The notes beneath the pieces are model-generated. The model searched no databases, was not told the origin of the DNA, and was given only the letters and a program-made list of their open reading frames with translations. The position numbers and the translations under genes were made by a program. A stretch of DNA of 33,768 nucleotides from Chloroflexota bacterium (lineage in GTDB: Bacteria > Chloroflexota > Dormibacteria > Dormibacterales > Dormibacteraceae), in the NCBI GenBank assembly GCA_005889085.1, contig VBDS01000018.1, forward strand, positions 1-33,768. The letters are read 5' to 3'. Positions 9,038 through 17,316 of this stretch are shown here, piece after piece; position 1 is the stretch's first letter, and every line of letters starts with the position of its first letter.

Positions 9038-9102
9038 GTTCGTTTTGCGCAAAAGGCGCGTCTCACGCCGGGTTGATACGTGCGTTTGGCGCAAAAGATC
9101 CG
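9038..9102 (+). repeat. Paired 42-bp-spaced motif, locus 2
   Basis: GTTCGTTTTGCGCAAAAGGCGCG (9038-9060) and GTGCGTTTGGCGCAAAAGATCCG (9080-9102); 18/23 identical, start-to-start 42 bp. Confidence 0.75.
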
Positions 9103-9158
9103 TAATTCCGGCTACCTTACCGGAAGCCGTTTGCCGTGTCGGTCAAAGGAATCGCCAA

Positions 9159-9605
9159 GTGACGAACCTGTATGTCTGGCTGCGGTTCCTCCATCTGTTC
9201 GGCCTTGCGGTGTTTCTCTTCGCGCACGGAGTCACCGGCGGCGCATCCCTGGCTCTGCGCGCGCCCGTTTCGGTCGCAAGTCGCAGGCTGCTCAGGCTCT
9301 CGCAGCGGGCAGGGATCGTCGCCAATGCCGGCCTGCTCGTCGTGATAATCACCGGAGTCTGGATGGCCTTCGCAGGGCAGTGGTGGGGCCGCGGCTGGCT
9401 ATGGGTATCGATCGTCATCCTCGTCGCGATCCTTGCCGCGATGGGCTTCATCGCCCGCCCGTACTACATGGCCCGGGACGCCACCCAACAGCCTGACGAT
9501 GTTCTTGCGGAGCGCCTCCACCACACGAGACCGCTCGCAGCGATCTGGATCGGCGTGCTCGGACTCGCTGCTCTGATATTTCTGATGGTGTTCAAGCCCT
9601 TCTAG
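9159..9605 (+). CDS. Four-TM-type integral membrane protein (DUF2269-like)
   Basis: GTG start after AAAGGA; VTNLYVWLRFLHLFGLAVFLFAHGVTGGASLALR...VIITGVWMAFAGQWWGRGWLWVSIVILV. Confidence 0.8.
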   Translation: MTNLYVWLRFLHLFGLAVFLFAHGVTGGASLALRAPVSVASRRLLRLSQRAGIVANAGLLVVIITGVWMAFAGQWWGRGWLWVSIVILVAILAAMGFIARPYYMARDATQQPDDVLAERLHHTRPLAAIWIGVLGLAALIFLMVFKPF

Positions 9606-9644
9606 GTCGGGATCACGGTGGGCGGAAAATTGTCCGGTTATCGG

Positions 9645-9800
9645 ACGTCCAATTTGCTGCATCACGCAGAGCACGTTCATCTCGCTCCAGTGCTCGACGA
9701 TCTTTCCATCCGCTATGCGCCAAATCGTCGTCCCACTCATGCCTGCCAGTCCGCCAAGTTCCGCTCCGTCCTGGGAATGCGTGATCCGTCTGCGACCCGG
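9645..9800 (-). pseudogene. SnoaL-like ester cyclase C-terminal fragment (probable gene remnant)
   Basis: MSGTTIWRIADGKIVEHWSEMNVLCVMQQIG matches the C-terminal SnoaL/ester-cyclase signature; no N-terminal SnoaL sequence in any of the three upstream minus frames and no proper terminus. Confidence 0.55.
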
Positions 9801-9893
9801 CACGCGACAGCTCAAGAGGGACTCGTTCAAGGGCGGCCAAATTGCTGTACAACTGGGTTGGGCCGTGCGACGAAGGCCCGAGGGGTGATTCGG

Positions 9894-10088
9894 ATGGACG
9901 CGCAGGTCCATGAGGCTGGCCAGGATCCCAGGCAAATCAAACTTGATCGCCTCGAAGGTGCGATGGCGAGAGGCGAGCACTGGAGCCACGACGACCAAGG
10001 GTGGCTGATCGCCGAGCTGCGGAGGGCGCTTTCGCGTCTAGGAGAAGGCGAGTCCTATATTCCCGTCGATCTTTCGAGGATCGGGTAG
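9894..10088 (+). CDS. Small hypothetical protein (64 aa) directly upstream of the GalT-like gene
   Basis: MDAQVHEAGQDPRQIKLDRLEGAMARGEHWSHDDQGWLIAELRRALSRLGEGESYIPVDLSRIG; AGGGG upstream; stop 3 bp before the next start. Confidence 0.6.
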   Translation: MDAQVHEAGQDPRQIKLDRLEGAMARGEHWSHDDQGWLIAELRRALSRLGEGESYIPVDLSRIG

Positions 10089-10091
10089 GCC

Positions 10092-11114
10092 GTGGCGAGG
10101 GCCAGACTTCTGGAGTTTCGAAGACATACCCTCTCTGCGCAGATCCTTCACCCTGCCCACAACTTCGAACCGGTCGAGGCGCAGGTCGAGGTCAGATGGG
10201 ATCCACTAACCGGATACGCCGCGAGATTGGTGAGAGCTAGCTCCGCTCTGCTCGCCCCGCCGAGCTTCAATCTCGAAGAGTTCGCGAGCGCGACCCGGGC
10301 CAGCTGTCCATTCTGTGCCGAGCGAATTGAGCTGGCTACGCCAAAGTTGCCAACTAAGATCTCCGCGGAAGGCCGTATCCAACGCGGCCAGGCGGTGCTG
10401 TTTCCGAATCTACTCACCTACACCAAGTACAGCGCGGTAGCGGTCTACTCGCCGGAACTGCATTACTTGCCCTTGAACGAAATGACAGCCGGCCTCATGA
10501 GGGACAATCTTTCAACTCACGTCGATTACATCCGCGCTTCGATGCGGACTGACAACGACGCGGTGTGGGCCTCGATCAACGCCAACCACATGTTGCCTTC
10601 CGGCAGCTCATTGTTTCATCCACACCTGCAGTCGAGCATCGATCCGCTGCCATCCACGGTCCAGCAGATGCTGGCCGACGTTCCAGGCGAACGCTTCCGC
10701 GCGTACATCGAGACCGAGCGAAGTAACCGTGAGCGATACATAGGCACCACCGGCAGCGTCGAGTGGCTCGCCAGCTTCGCGCCAATTGGCTTCAACGAGG
10801 TCCGCGCCCTCATTCCTGATGCCGTCTCGCCCGCCGACTTGACCGACGAGCGCGTGGCAGAACTCGGCTGGGGCATCGCGACGATCCTGAACCTGTATGC
10901 CGAGCTTGGATTCCAGAGCTTCAACATGGCGCTGTACGGAGCACCGCCGAGCAGCCACGATTACGTGCTCAATCTACGGATGGTCTGCCGCTCCAACCTG
11001 CAGTCGCCGTATCGATCCGATGTGACCTACTTCGAACGCCTCCATTGGCAGGCGATGGTCGACACGGTGCCAGAGGAGCTCGCGGCCAAGGCGAGGCAGC
11101 GCTTCGGCTCATAA
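10092..11114 (+). CDS. Galactose-1-phosphate uridylyltransferase-like (HIT superfamily) protein
   Basis: CPFC motif, NHMLPSGSSLFHPHLQSS (HPHxQ nucleotidyltransferase motif), C-terminal half similar to GalT-like proteins. Confidence 0.75.
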   Translation: MARARLLEFRRHTLSAQILHPAHNFEPVEAQVEVRWDPLTGYAARLVRASSALLAPPSFNLEEFASATRASCPFCAERIELATPKLPTKISAEGRIQRGQAVLFPNLLTYTKYSAVAVYSPELHYLPLNEMTAGLMRDNLSTHVDYIRASMRTDNDAVWASINANHMLPSGSSLFHPHLQSSIDPLPSTVQQMLADVPGERFRAYIETERSNRERYIGTTGSVEWLASFAPIGFNEVRALIPDAVSPADLTDERVAELGWGIATILNLYAELGFQSFNMALYGAPPSSHDYVLNLRMVCRSNLQSPYRSDVTYFERLHWQAMVDTVPEELAAKARQRFGS

Positions 11115-11305
11115 CCCCTGCGCGGGATGCGGATGACCGGGCGGAGAGAACTCTTCGTCCTCGACTTCCAGCAAACCCCGCCGTCACACAGATACCAACC
11201 CGCTGTGGAGGTCGTCACGGAGGAGACACGACGCCAGCCTTTACACGGTGTGGGCCACGGCAGTCATGCCAACTTGTTCGTGTGGCTCGCGTGCCCATCA
11301 CCAAC

Positions 11306-12868
11306 TCAGTAGTACTGCTTGCAGATCGGTGGCGAACTTGCGGCTTGGTCTGGTGGCAGACATGTGAGCGGAGTTCCGTCCGGCCCAGTTTGGCCGGGAA
11401 CAGTACATCCTTGGGGGCCGACCGGCCGGCCCACCTGACAGGTTGGACGAAGCGATGCAGGTTGACCGGGCGTTGGCGGAAGACTCTGCCTTAGCGGTAT
11501 CAACTCCTGCGATCCGCCATTGTTTGCGACCAAAACAATGCTGGCTCCGAGTCGATTGCGAAGGGTCAAAGTCGTCCGGGTTGTGAATGGCGGCGAGCCT
11601 GATGAAGGGCTGAATTCGACCTGAACCGGACCAGCTGGATCGGTGACCAGATCGATTACCCTGGGATTAGAGGCGTGCAGAGCGTCACCCTCTACTGAGT
11701 ATCCGATCGCACTCAGTGTGACCTCCGGACCCGAGCCCTCGATTTTGACGTTCACATACTCTGGAGGCGGCACCGGAGCAGTCAGACCAGGGCACCCGCT
11801 GCAAATTCCATTGAACACCCGGTCGGGGTCAACGCTTACGCGATAGCGTACGGGGCCGTAGACGTAACTCACGATCCGTTGGTTTTCCCCAAGCGTCTTG
11901 CCATCGAAGTCCTGAGGCAGTCCAAGAAAACCGTTCACGAAGAGCCGCGTTCGACCGTCGGGCAGCACTATCACGTCGGGATCACTCCCGAAGACACCTT
12001 CGTACTTGCGGTTTGTCCACGTCAGGCCGTCGACCGACGTCGCCGACCATGTCTCGTTGCCGCCCCAGTAGAACATCTCGAGGGAGCCATCGCGCACGGT
12101 AACAACCCGGGGATGCGACGCGTCCCCCGGCAGCACCACGTTGCCACCCTGATCGCGCAGAAACTCTGGGCCATTCCGAGGATCGATCCGGACGCCGGGA
12201 TCCTTTTGCCAGACGAGGCCGTCCTTCGATGTCGCGCTATCGATGACGTTGACGCCAAGGCAGAAGCCAAGTGCCGGCTGACACGCAGGGTTTGCCTGAC
12301 CGGCGGAGCAGTTGTAGTAGTAGCGAAGAGTTTGATCGGGCATAACTGCTACGTCGCCAGCCGAGTAGTGGCAGGGCCCAACAGGTTCCGGGGGAACTAC
12401 TGGGCCGCTGGTATCGAGGCTCCAAGTCCGAGCGTCATCCGAGACGAACGCTGTGAGGTTGTCCGAATATCCGCGGTATCGACCGTTAAGCAGCCGGACT
12501 GGGACAAGGTAGCCTGCGTCAAGCTTGCCCTCATCGGTCCAATGGAGCCCGTCCTTTGACACCGCAGTGGCGGCATACACATCAAGCCCGCGGGCACCAG
12601 GCCCACCTGTAATAGGCTGCCAGGACCGCCAGCTACCGTATATCTGGCGATAGCTGCCGTCTGTTAGGACGACTGTCCGCGGGTCAACCGCGTTAATGCG
12701 AACGGTGCCTTCATAGGCCCAGGCGAACAACGGTGCGGACGAGGGCCTGGCTTTCGGACTCGCGCTGGGCGTGACGGCACTCCTCGGGTTACAAGCTGAA
12801 ACTACCGTCATAGCCACTACCAGCGACGCTGCTGCGCGCAACAGCATGAATAACGCCGGGCGTCCCAT
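11306..12868 (-). CDS. Secreted lipoprotein with glycosidase-type beta-propeller repeats (GH43/GH32-like fold)
   Basis: Lipobox signal MLLRAAASLVVAMTVVSAC; repeats ATAVSKDGLHWTDEG, AFVSDDARTWSLD, DSATSKDGLVWQKDPG, WSATSVDGLTWTNRKYEG, SDPDVIVLPDGRTRLFVNG. Confidence 0.75.
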   Translation of the reverse strand: MGRPALFMLLRAAASLVVAMTVVSACNPRSAVTPSASPKARPSSAPLFAWAYEGTVRINAVDPRTVVLTDGSYRQIYGSWRSWQPITGGPGARGLDVYAATAVSKDGLHWTDEGKLDAGYLVPVRLLNGRYRGYSDNLTAFVSDDARTWSLDTSGPVVPPEPVGPCHYSAGDVAVMPDQTLRYYYNCSAGQANPACQPALGFCLGVNVIDSATSKDGLVWQKDPGVRIDPRNGPEFLRDQGGNVVLPGDASHPRVVTVRDGSLEMFYWGGNETWSATSVDGLTWTNRKYEGVFGSDPDVIVLPDGRTRLFVNGFLGLPQDFDGKTLGENQRIVSYVYGPVRYRVSVDPDRVFNGICSGCPGLTAPVPPPEYVNVKIEGSGPEVTLSAIGYSVEGDALHASNPRVIDLVTDPAGPVQVEFSPSSGSPPFTTRTTLTLRNRLGASIVLVANNGGSQELIPLRQSLPPTPGQPASLRPTCQVGRPVGPQGCTVPGQTGPDGTPLTCLPPDQAASSPPICKQYY

Positions 12869-12997
12869 TGTCGCCTCCCCCTACTAGCTGTGGTCCAGTG
12901 ACGGCGACCAGATGCGTAAGTACGTCTGTACTGTGACGCGGCCCTTACTTGTTGTCAAAGGGCCAAATGGCCACAAAATCAGGCCTCGGGTCGGAAT

Positions 12998-13073
12998 TGG
13001 AGCCCACGCCCGGATTCGAACCGGGGACCTTTTCCTTACCAAGGAAATGCTCTACCGCCTGAGCTACGTGGGC
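12998..13073 (-). tRNA. tRNA-Thr (anticodon GGT), CCA encoded
   Basis: Minus strand GCCCACG TA GCTC AGGCGGTA GAGC A TTTCC TTGGTAA GGAAA AGGTC CCCGG TTCGAAT CCGGG CGTGGGC T CCA: full cloverleaf, anticodon GGT. Confidence 0.97.
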
Positions 13074-13117
13074 GGGGCTCACCCGATTCTATCTGCTCCA
13101 TACTCTGGCCCAGATTC

Positions 13118-13495
13118 ATGCCGACCATCGACGATGTGCTCGCCGCCGCAAGGCGCCGCCTCGACCGGGTCACGCCCGAGCGGGCTGCCGCGGAGCAGTC
13201 CCAGGGCGCCCTTCTCGTCGACACCCGGACATCGGAGCAGCGCGCCCGGGATGGTGTGATTCCGGCCGCGTTGGTCATCGATCGCACAGTCCTCGAGTGG
13301 CGGCTCGACCCAACGTCCCCCACGCGCCTTCCACAGGCAAACGGCCACGATGTTCGCGTGATCCTGATCTGCGCCCAGGGCTACTCGTCGAGCCTCGCCG
13401 CGGCGTCGCTGCAGGACCTTGGCCTGGTCAACGCGACGGACGTGGTCGGCGGCTTCGAGGCGTGGAAGGCAGCCGGCCTGCCGGTCGAGACCTAA
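13118..13495 (+). CDS. Rhodanese-like domain protein
   Basis: GALLVDTRTSEQRARDGVIPAALVIDRTVLEWRLD...VILICAQGYSSSLAAASLQDLG...VVGGFEAWKAAGLPVE; Cys in CAQGYSS loop. Confidence 0.92.
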   Translation: MPTIDDVLAAARRRLDRVTPERAAAEQSQGALLVDTRTSEQRARDGVIPAALVIDRTVLEWRLDPTSPTRLPQANGHDVRVILICAQGYSSSLAAASLQDLGLVNATDVVGGFEAWKAAGLPVET

Positions 13496-13725
13496 AGGCC
13501 CGAGGCCACCTTCCCCACGTCGGTCAGGATCTCGGCCTTGCCCCTCACCTTGATCGCCGCGGTCAGCTCCGTGAACTGCGCGACCAGCACCTCGCCCGCG
13601 TCGAGTCGTTCCGAGTGATGTGAGCGCGTGTCCTTGCCGCGCGTCAGACCCATGATCACGACGCCGTCCTCCAGCGCCTTGACCACTATGTAGCGACCGC
13701 TAGGCTCTTCGTCCTCGCTCACCAT
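13492..13725 (-). CDS. mtrB: Trp RNA-binding attenuation protein (TRAP)-like protein
   Basis: GRYIVVKALEDGVVIMGLTRGKDTRSHHSERLDAGEVLVAQFTELTAAIKVRGKAEILTDVGKV aligns along its length with B. subtilis MtrB as recalled ([58 protein letters not shown]). Start could be ATG 13743, 13737 or 13725, or GTG 13722. Confidence 0.9.
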   Translation of the reverse strand: MVSEDEEPSGRYIVVKALEDGVVIMGLTRGKDTRSHHSERLDAGEVLVAQFTELTAAIKVRGKAEILTDVGKVASGL

Positions 13726-16700
13726 AACCCCGTCCATTCCCATTGGACTGCGCTTTCGGCCGCACCGTCTCGAGCCTGGTCGCAGCCTCGCCCACGAGCT
13801 GATCGATCTCGGCCGCGAGCGCCGGACCGGCCAGGACATGATAGCGGTCGGCATTTACGACGACCTCGCGACTGCCCACCACGACGTGGAGCACGACCTC
13901 GTCGGTGCCGGGGTGCCTCGCCAGCACCGCCTCCAGCTGCTCGGCGAGACCGGCGTCACTGCTCGGGATCCGCACATGAACCAGCTGACGCCGCGAGACC
14001 GGCGCGCATTCGGGGTCGTCCCACAGCCACGCCATATCGGCCACGACCGACGCCGTCTCGACCTCGACCTCAATCTCGGGGTCGACGGGCGAAGACGCCG
14101 CGCCGCTCGCACGCGTGCTGCCTGCGCGCGCGTCCACCTTGCCCTGGACCACGACGACCTTGTCCGGCTCGAACAACAGCCTCGCCTGCTCAAAGACGCG
14201 TGGAAACAGGACGATGTCGACCGAGCCGGTCAGGTCTTCGAGCGTTGCGTAAGCCATGATCTGACCCTTGCGCGTCACGACGCGCCGGACCTCGCGCACC
14301 AGGCCCGCGACCCGAACCTCAGTGTCCTGGAGCGCGCTCGTCACCTCGACCGCCTGCGTATCTGAGAGCTTGGCCAGCTCAGCCGAGATGCGGCGCAGCG
14401 GATGGTCGCTCAGGTACAGGCCGAGGAGCTCCTTCTCCAGGCGCAGCTTCTCTTCGCCCGCCATCGGCGCCACGTCGATGGTCAGGCCGTAGTCGTCGGC
14501 CGTCACCTCCTCCGAGCCCACCATCTCGAGCAGCGACGTCTGACCCGACTCGCGGTCGCGTCGCGCCCGCTCCGCGCGGCTCACCGCATGGTCGAGCGCG
14601 GCGATCAAGCGCGCCCGCTCGCCCAGTGAGTCGCACGCGCCCGATTGCACAAGCGCCTCGAGAACCCGCCGGTTCACGTCCTGGATCGCCGAGGTGCGCT
14701 CGCATAGGTCCTCGAGCGACTTGAACGTCCCGTCCGCGTCGCGCAGCGAGACGATCGATTCCACTGCGTGCTGGCCTACGTTCTTGATGGCGGCGAGGCC
14801 GAACTGGATGCGTCCGTCCGCAATTGAGAAGTCCGCGCGCGACCGGTTGATGTCAGGCGCAAGCACGTCGATCCCGCGCAGCCGGCAGTCGACGATGGCC
14901 GTCGCCACGCGCTCGGCGTTGCCCTCCATGTGGATGAGCAGCGCCGTCATGTACTCGAGCGGATAGTTGGCCTTGAGATACGCGGTCTGGTAGGCGATCA
15001 CGCCGTACGCCGCCGAGTGCGCGCGGTTGAATCCGTATTCGGCGAACTTCGCGATGCCGTCGAACAGCGCCTCGGCTGTGGACTTCGGGATGCCGCGCTC
15101 AACCGTCCCGTCGATGAACTTGGTGCGCAGCTTGGCCATCTTGGCCTTGTCCTTCTTGCCCATGGCGGCGCGGAGGATGTCGGCCTCGCTCATCGTGAAT
15201 CCGGCCAGCTCGCGAGCGGCCATCATCACCTGCTCCTGATAGATCATCACGCCGTACGTCTCACGCAGGATCGGCTCGAGCCGTTCATGCATGTACTCGA
15301 TGGGCTCGCGGCCCTGCTTGCGCGCGATGAACGCCGGGATGTTGACCATCGGGCCGGGGCGGAACAGTGCGACCGCGGCCGACACGTCGCCGAACGACTG
15401 CGGGCGCATATCCATGAGCATCCGGCGCATGCCCGCACCTTCGAACTGGAACACCCCGTGCGTGTCGCCGGCGGAGATCAGCTCATAGGTCTTGGCGTCG
15501 TCGAACCGCACCGACTCGAGGTCGACTTCGAGACCTCGGTGCTCGCGCACGAGCCGCAGGCACGTGGCGATGATGTCGAGGTTCTGCAGACCGAGGAAGT
15601 CGATCTTCAGCAGGCCGATGTCGCCGACCGCCTTCATGTCGTACTGCGTGATCACCGCTTCGCTCTTCGGGCCGTACTGCAGCGGCGTGTAGCGCACCAG
15701 CGGCTCGGGCGCGATCACCACGCCGGCCGCGTGCGTGCTTACGTTTCGGCTCACGTTTTCCAACGCCCGCGCGACGTCGATCAGCCGCTTCTGATCCTCA
15801 TTCGACTCATACGCCTCGCGGAGGTCCGGGACCTCCTTCATCGCGTCGTCGAGCGACTTCGACCGTCCCTGCCACACCGGGATGAGCTTTGCGAGCCGGT
15901 CGGTGTCGCGCAGCGGCACCTCGAGCACGCGGCCCACATCACGGATGGCCGCTTTCGAGGCCATCGTCGTGAAGGTGATGATCTGCGCCACTCGGTCGGA
16001 CCCGTACTTTTCCGAGACGTAGCGGATCACCTTCTCGCGTCCCTCGACCGAGAAGTCGCAGTCGATGTCGGGCATCGACACGCGGTCGATGTTGAGGAAG
16101 CGCTCGAAGATGAGGCCGTGCTGGATCGGGTCGAGGTTGGTGATGCCGAGGCAGTACGAGACCAGGCTCCCCGCCGCGCTGCCGCGGCCCGGCCCCACGA
16201 CGATCCCGTTCTGGCGCGCGAAGTTGTAGAAGTCCCAGACGATCAGGAAGTAGGACGCGTAGCCGGTCTGGCTGATGACGGACAGCTCTTGCTCCGCCCT
16301 CTCCATGACCTGGGCCGAGGGATTGCCGAACCGCCACTCCATGCCTTTCCCAACCAGCTGCTTCAGGTACTGGTCCGGGGTCAATCCGTCAGGAACGTCG
16401 AACGGGGGCAGAAGCGTCGCGCCGAGATTCAGCTTCAGGTCGACCTGGTCGGCCACTTCGAGCGTGCTGGCCAGGGCGTCGGGTAGGTCCCCGAACGTCT
16501 CGATCATCTCGGCCGGCGTCTTCAGGTAGTTCTCCTGGGTCGAGAAGCGCCACCGGTTGGGGTCGTTGAACCGCGCTCCGGTCTGGAGGCAAAGCAGGAC
16601 GTCATGTGCCTCCGAGTCGTGGCGGTGGACGTAGTGCAGGTCGTTGGTCGCGCACAGGCGCAGCCCGAGCTCCTTGCCGAAGCGCTCGAGCACGGTGTTG

Positions 16701-17269
16701 ACCTCGACCTGCCGATCGATGCCGTGGCGCTGGACCTCGAGCAGGAAGCGGTCTTTGCCGAAGATGTCGCGATACGCGGCCACCGATTCGCGCGCGCCGT
16801 CGATGTCGCCCTCGACGATCCGGCTCGCAGCCTCGCCCTGCAGACAGCCTGACAGCGCGATCAGACCCTTCGAGTGCTCGGCCAGGATCTCCTTGTCGAT
16901 CCGGGGTTTGTAATACATCCCCTCCATCTGGCCGACCGTGCAAAGCCGCATCAGGTTCACGTAGCCCTCGTGGTTGGCGGCGAGGAGGGTCAGGTGGTTC
17001 GGGTCCCTGTCGACCCGGCCCTCGCGCAGCAGGCGCGAGCGCGGGGCGACATAGACCTCGCAGCCGATGATCGGCTTGATCCCGGCGTCCTTGCACGCCT
17101 TGTAGAAGTGGATCGACCCATACATGACGCCGTGGTCGGTGAGGCCGATCGCCGGCATCCCCAGCTCGGCCGCGCGGGCGACCATAGCGGGAATGCGGCT
17201 GGCCCCATCGAGCAGCGAGTACTCGGTGTGGTTGTGGAGGTGGACGAAGGTTTCTGGGGCGTGCGGCAT
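13700..17269 (-). CDS. dnaE: DNA polymerase III alpha subunit
   Basis: PHP domain FVHLHNHTEYSLLDGASRIPAMVARA; FLIVWDFYNFARQNGIVVGPGRGSAAGSLVSYCLGIT; MPDIDCDFSVEGREKVIRYVSEKYG; C-terminal OB domain. ORF extension to 17347 is probably not translated. Confidence 0.98.
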   Translation of the reverse strand: MPHAPETFVHLHNHTEYSLLDGASRIPAMVARAAELGMPAIGLTDHGVMYGSIHFYKACKDAGIKPIIGCEVYVAPRSRLLREGRVDRDPNHLTLLAANHEGYVNLMRLCTVGQMEGMYYKPRIDKEILAEHSKGLIALSGCLQGEAASRIVEGDIDGARESVAAYRDIFGKDRFLLEVQRHGIDRQVEVNTVLERFGKELGLRLCATNDLHYVHRHDSEAHDVLLCLQTGARFNDPNRWRFSTQENYLKTPAEMIETFGDLPDALASTLEVADQVDLKLNLGATLLPPFDVPDGLTPDQYLKQLVGKGMEWRFGNPSAQVMERAEQELSVISQTGYASYFLIVWDFYNFARQNGIVVGPGRGSAAGSLVSYCLGITNLDPIQHGLIFERFLNIDRVSMPDIDCDFSVEGREKVIRYVSEKYGSDRVAQIITFTTMASKAAIRDVGRVLEVPLRDTDRLAKLIPVWQGRSKSLDDAMKEVPDLREAYESNEDQKRLIDVARALENVSRNVSTHAAGVVIAPEPLVRYTPLQYGPKSEAVITQYDMKAVGDIGLLKIDFLGLQNLDIIATCLRLVREHRGLEVDLESVRFDDAKTYELISAGDTHGVFQFEGAGMRRMLMDMRPQSFGDVSAAVALFRPGPMVNIPAFIARKQGREPIEYMHERLEPILRETYGVMIYQEQVMMAARELAGFTMSEADILRAAMGKKDKAKMAKLRTKFIDGTVERGIPKSTAEALFDGIAKFAEYGFNRAHSAAYGVIAYQTAYLKANYPLEYMTALLIHMEGNAERVATAIVDCRLRGIDVLAPDINRSRADFSIADGRIQFGLAAIKNVGQHAVESIVSLRDADGTFKSLEDLCERTSAIQDVNRRVLEALVQSGACDSLGERARLIAALDHAVSRAERARRDRESGQTSLLEMVGSEEVTADDYGLTIDVAPMAGEEKLRLEKELLGLYLSDHPLRRISAELAKLSDTQAVEVTSALQDTEVRVAGLVREVRRVVTRKGQIMAYATLEDLTGSVDIVLFPRVFEQARLLFEPDKVVVVQGKVDARAGSTRASGAASSPVDPEIEVEVETASVVADMAWLWDDPECAPVSRRQLVHVRIPSSDAGLAEQLEAVLARHPGTDEVVLHVVVGSREVVVNADRYHVLAGPALAAEIDQLVGEAATRLETVRPKAQSNGNGRGYGERGRRA

Positions 17270-17297
17270 CGTTTGGCTCGGGTTGGCGGTCCCCGCC

Positions 17298-17310
17298 CGA
17301 TAGTCTATCG
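17298..17310. promoter_or_regulatory. Dyad in the short divergent dnaE/aminotransferase intergenic region
   Basis: CGATAG-T-CTATCG, perfect 6-1-6 inverted repeat within a 47-bp gap. Confidence 0.35.
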
Positions 17311-17316
17311 ACACAA

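Noticed and set aside
14930-16486. 518-aa plus-strand ORF
   Set aside because: Antisense to dnaE; Arg/His/Asp/Val-rich composition typical of high-GC antisense frames, no recognisable domain.
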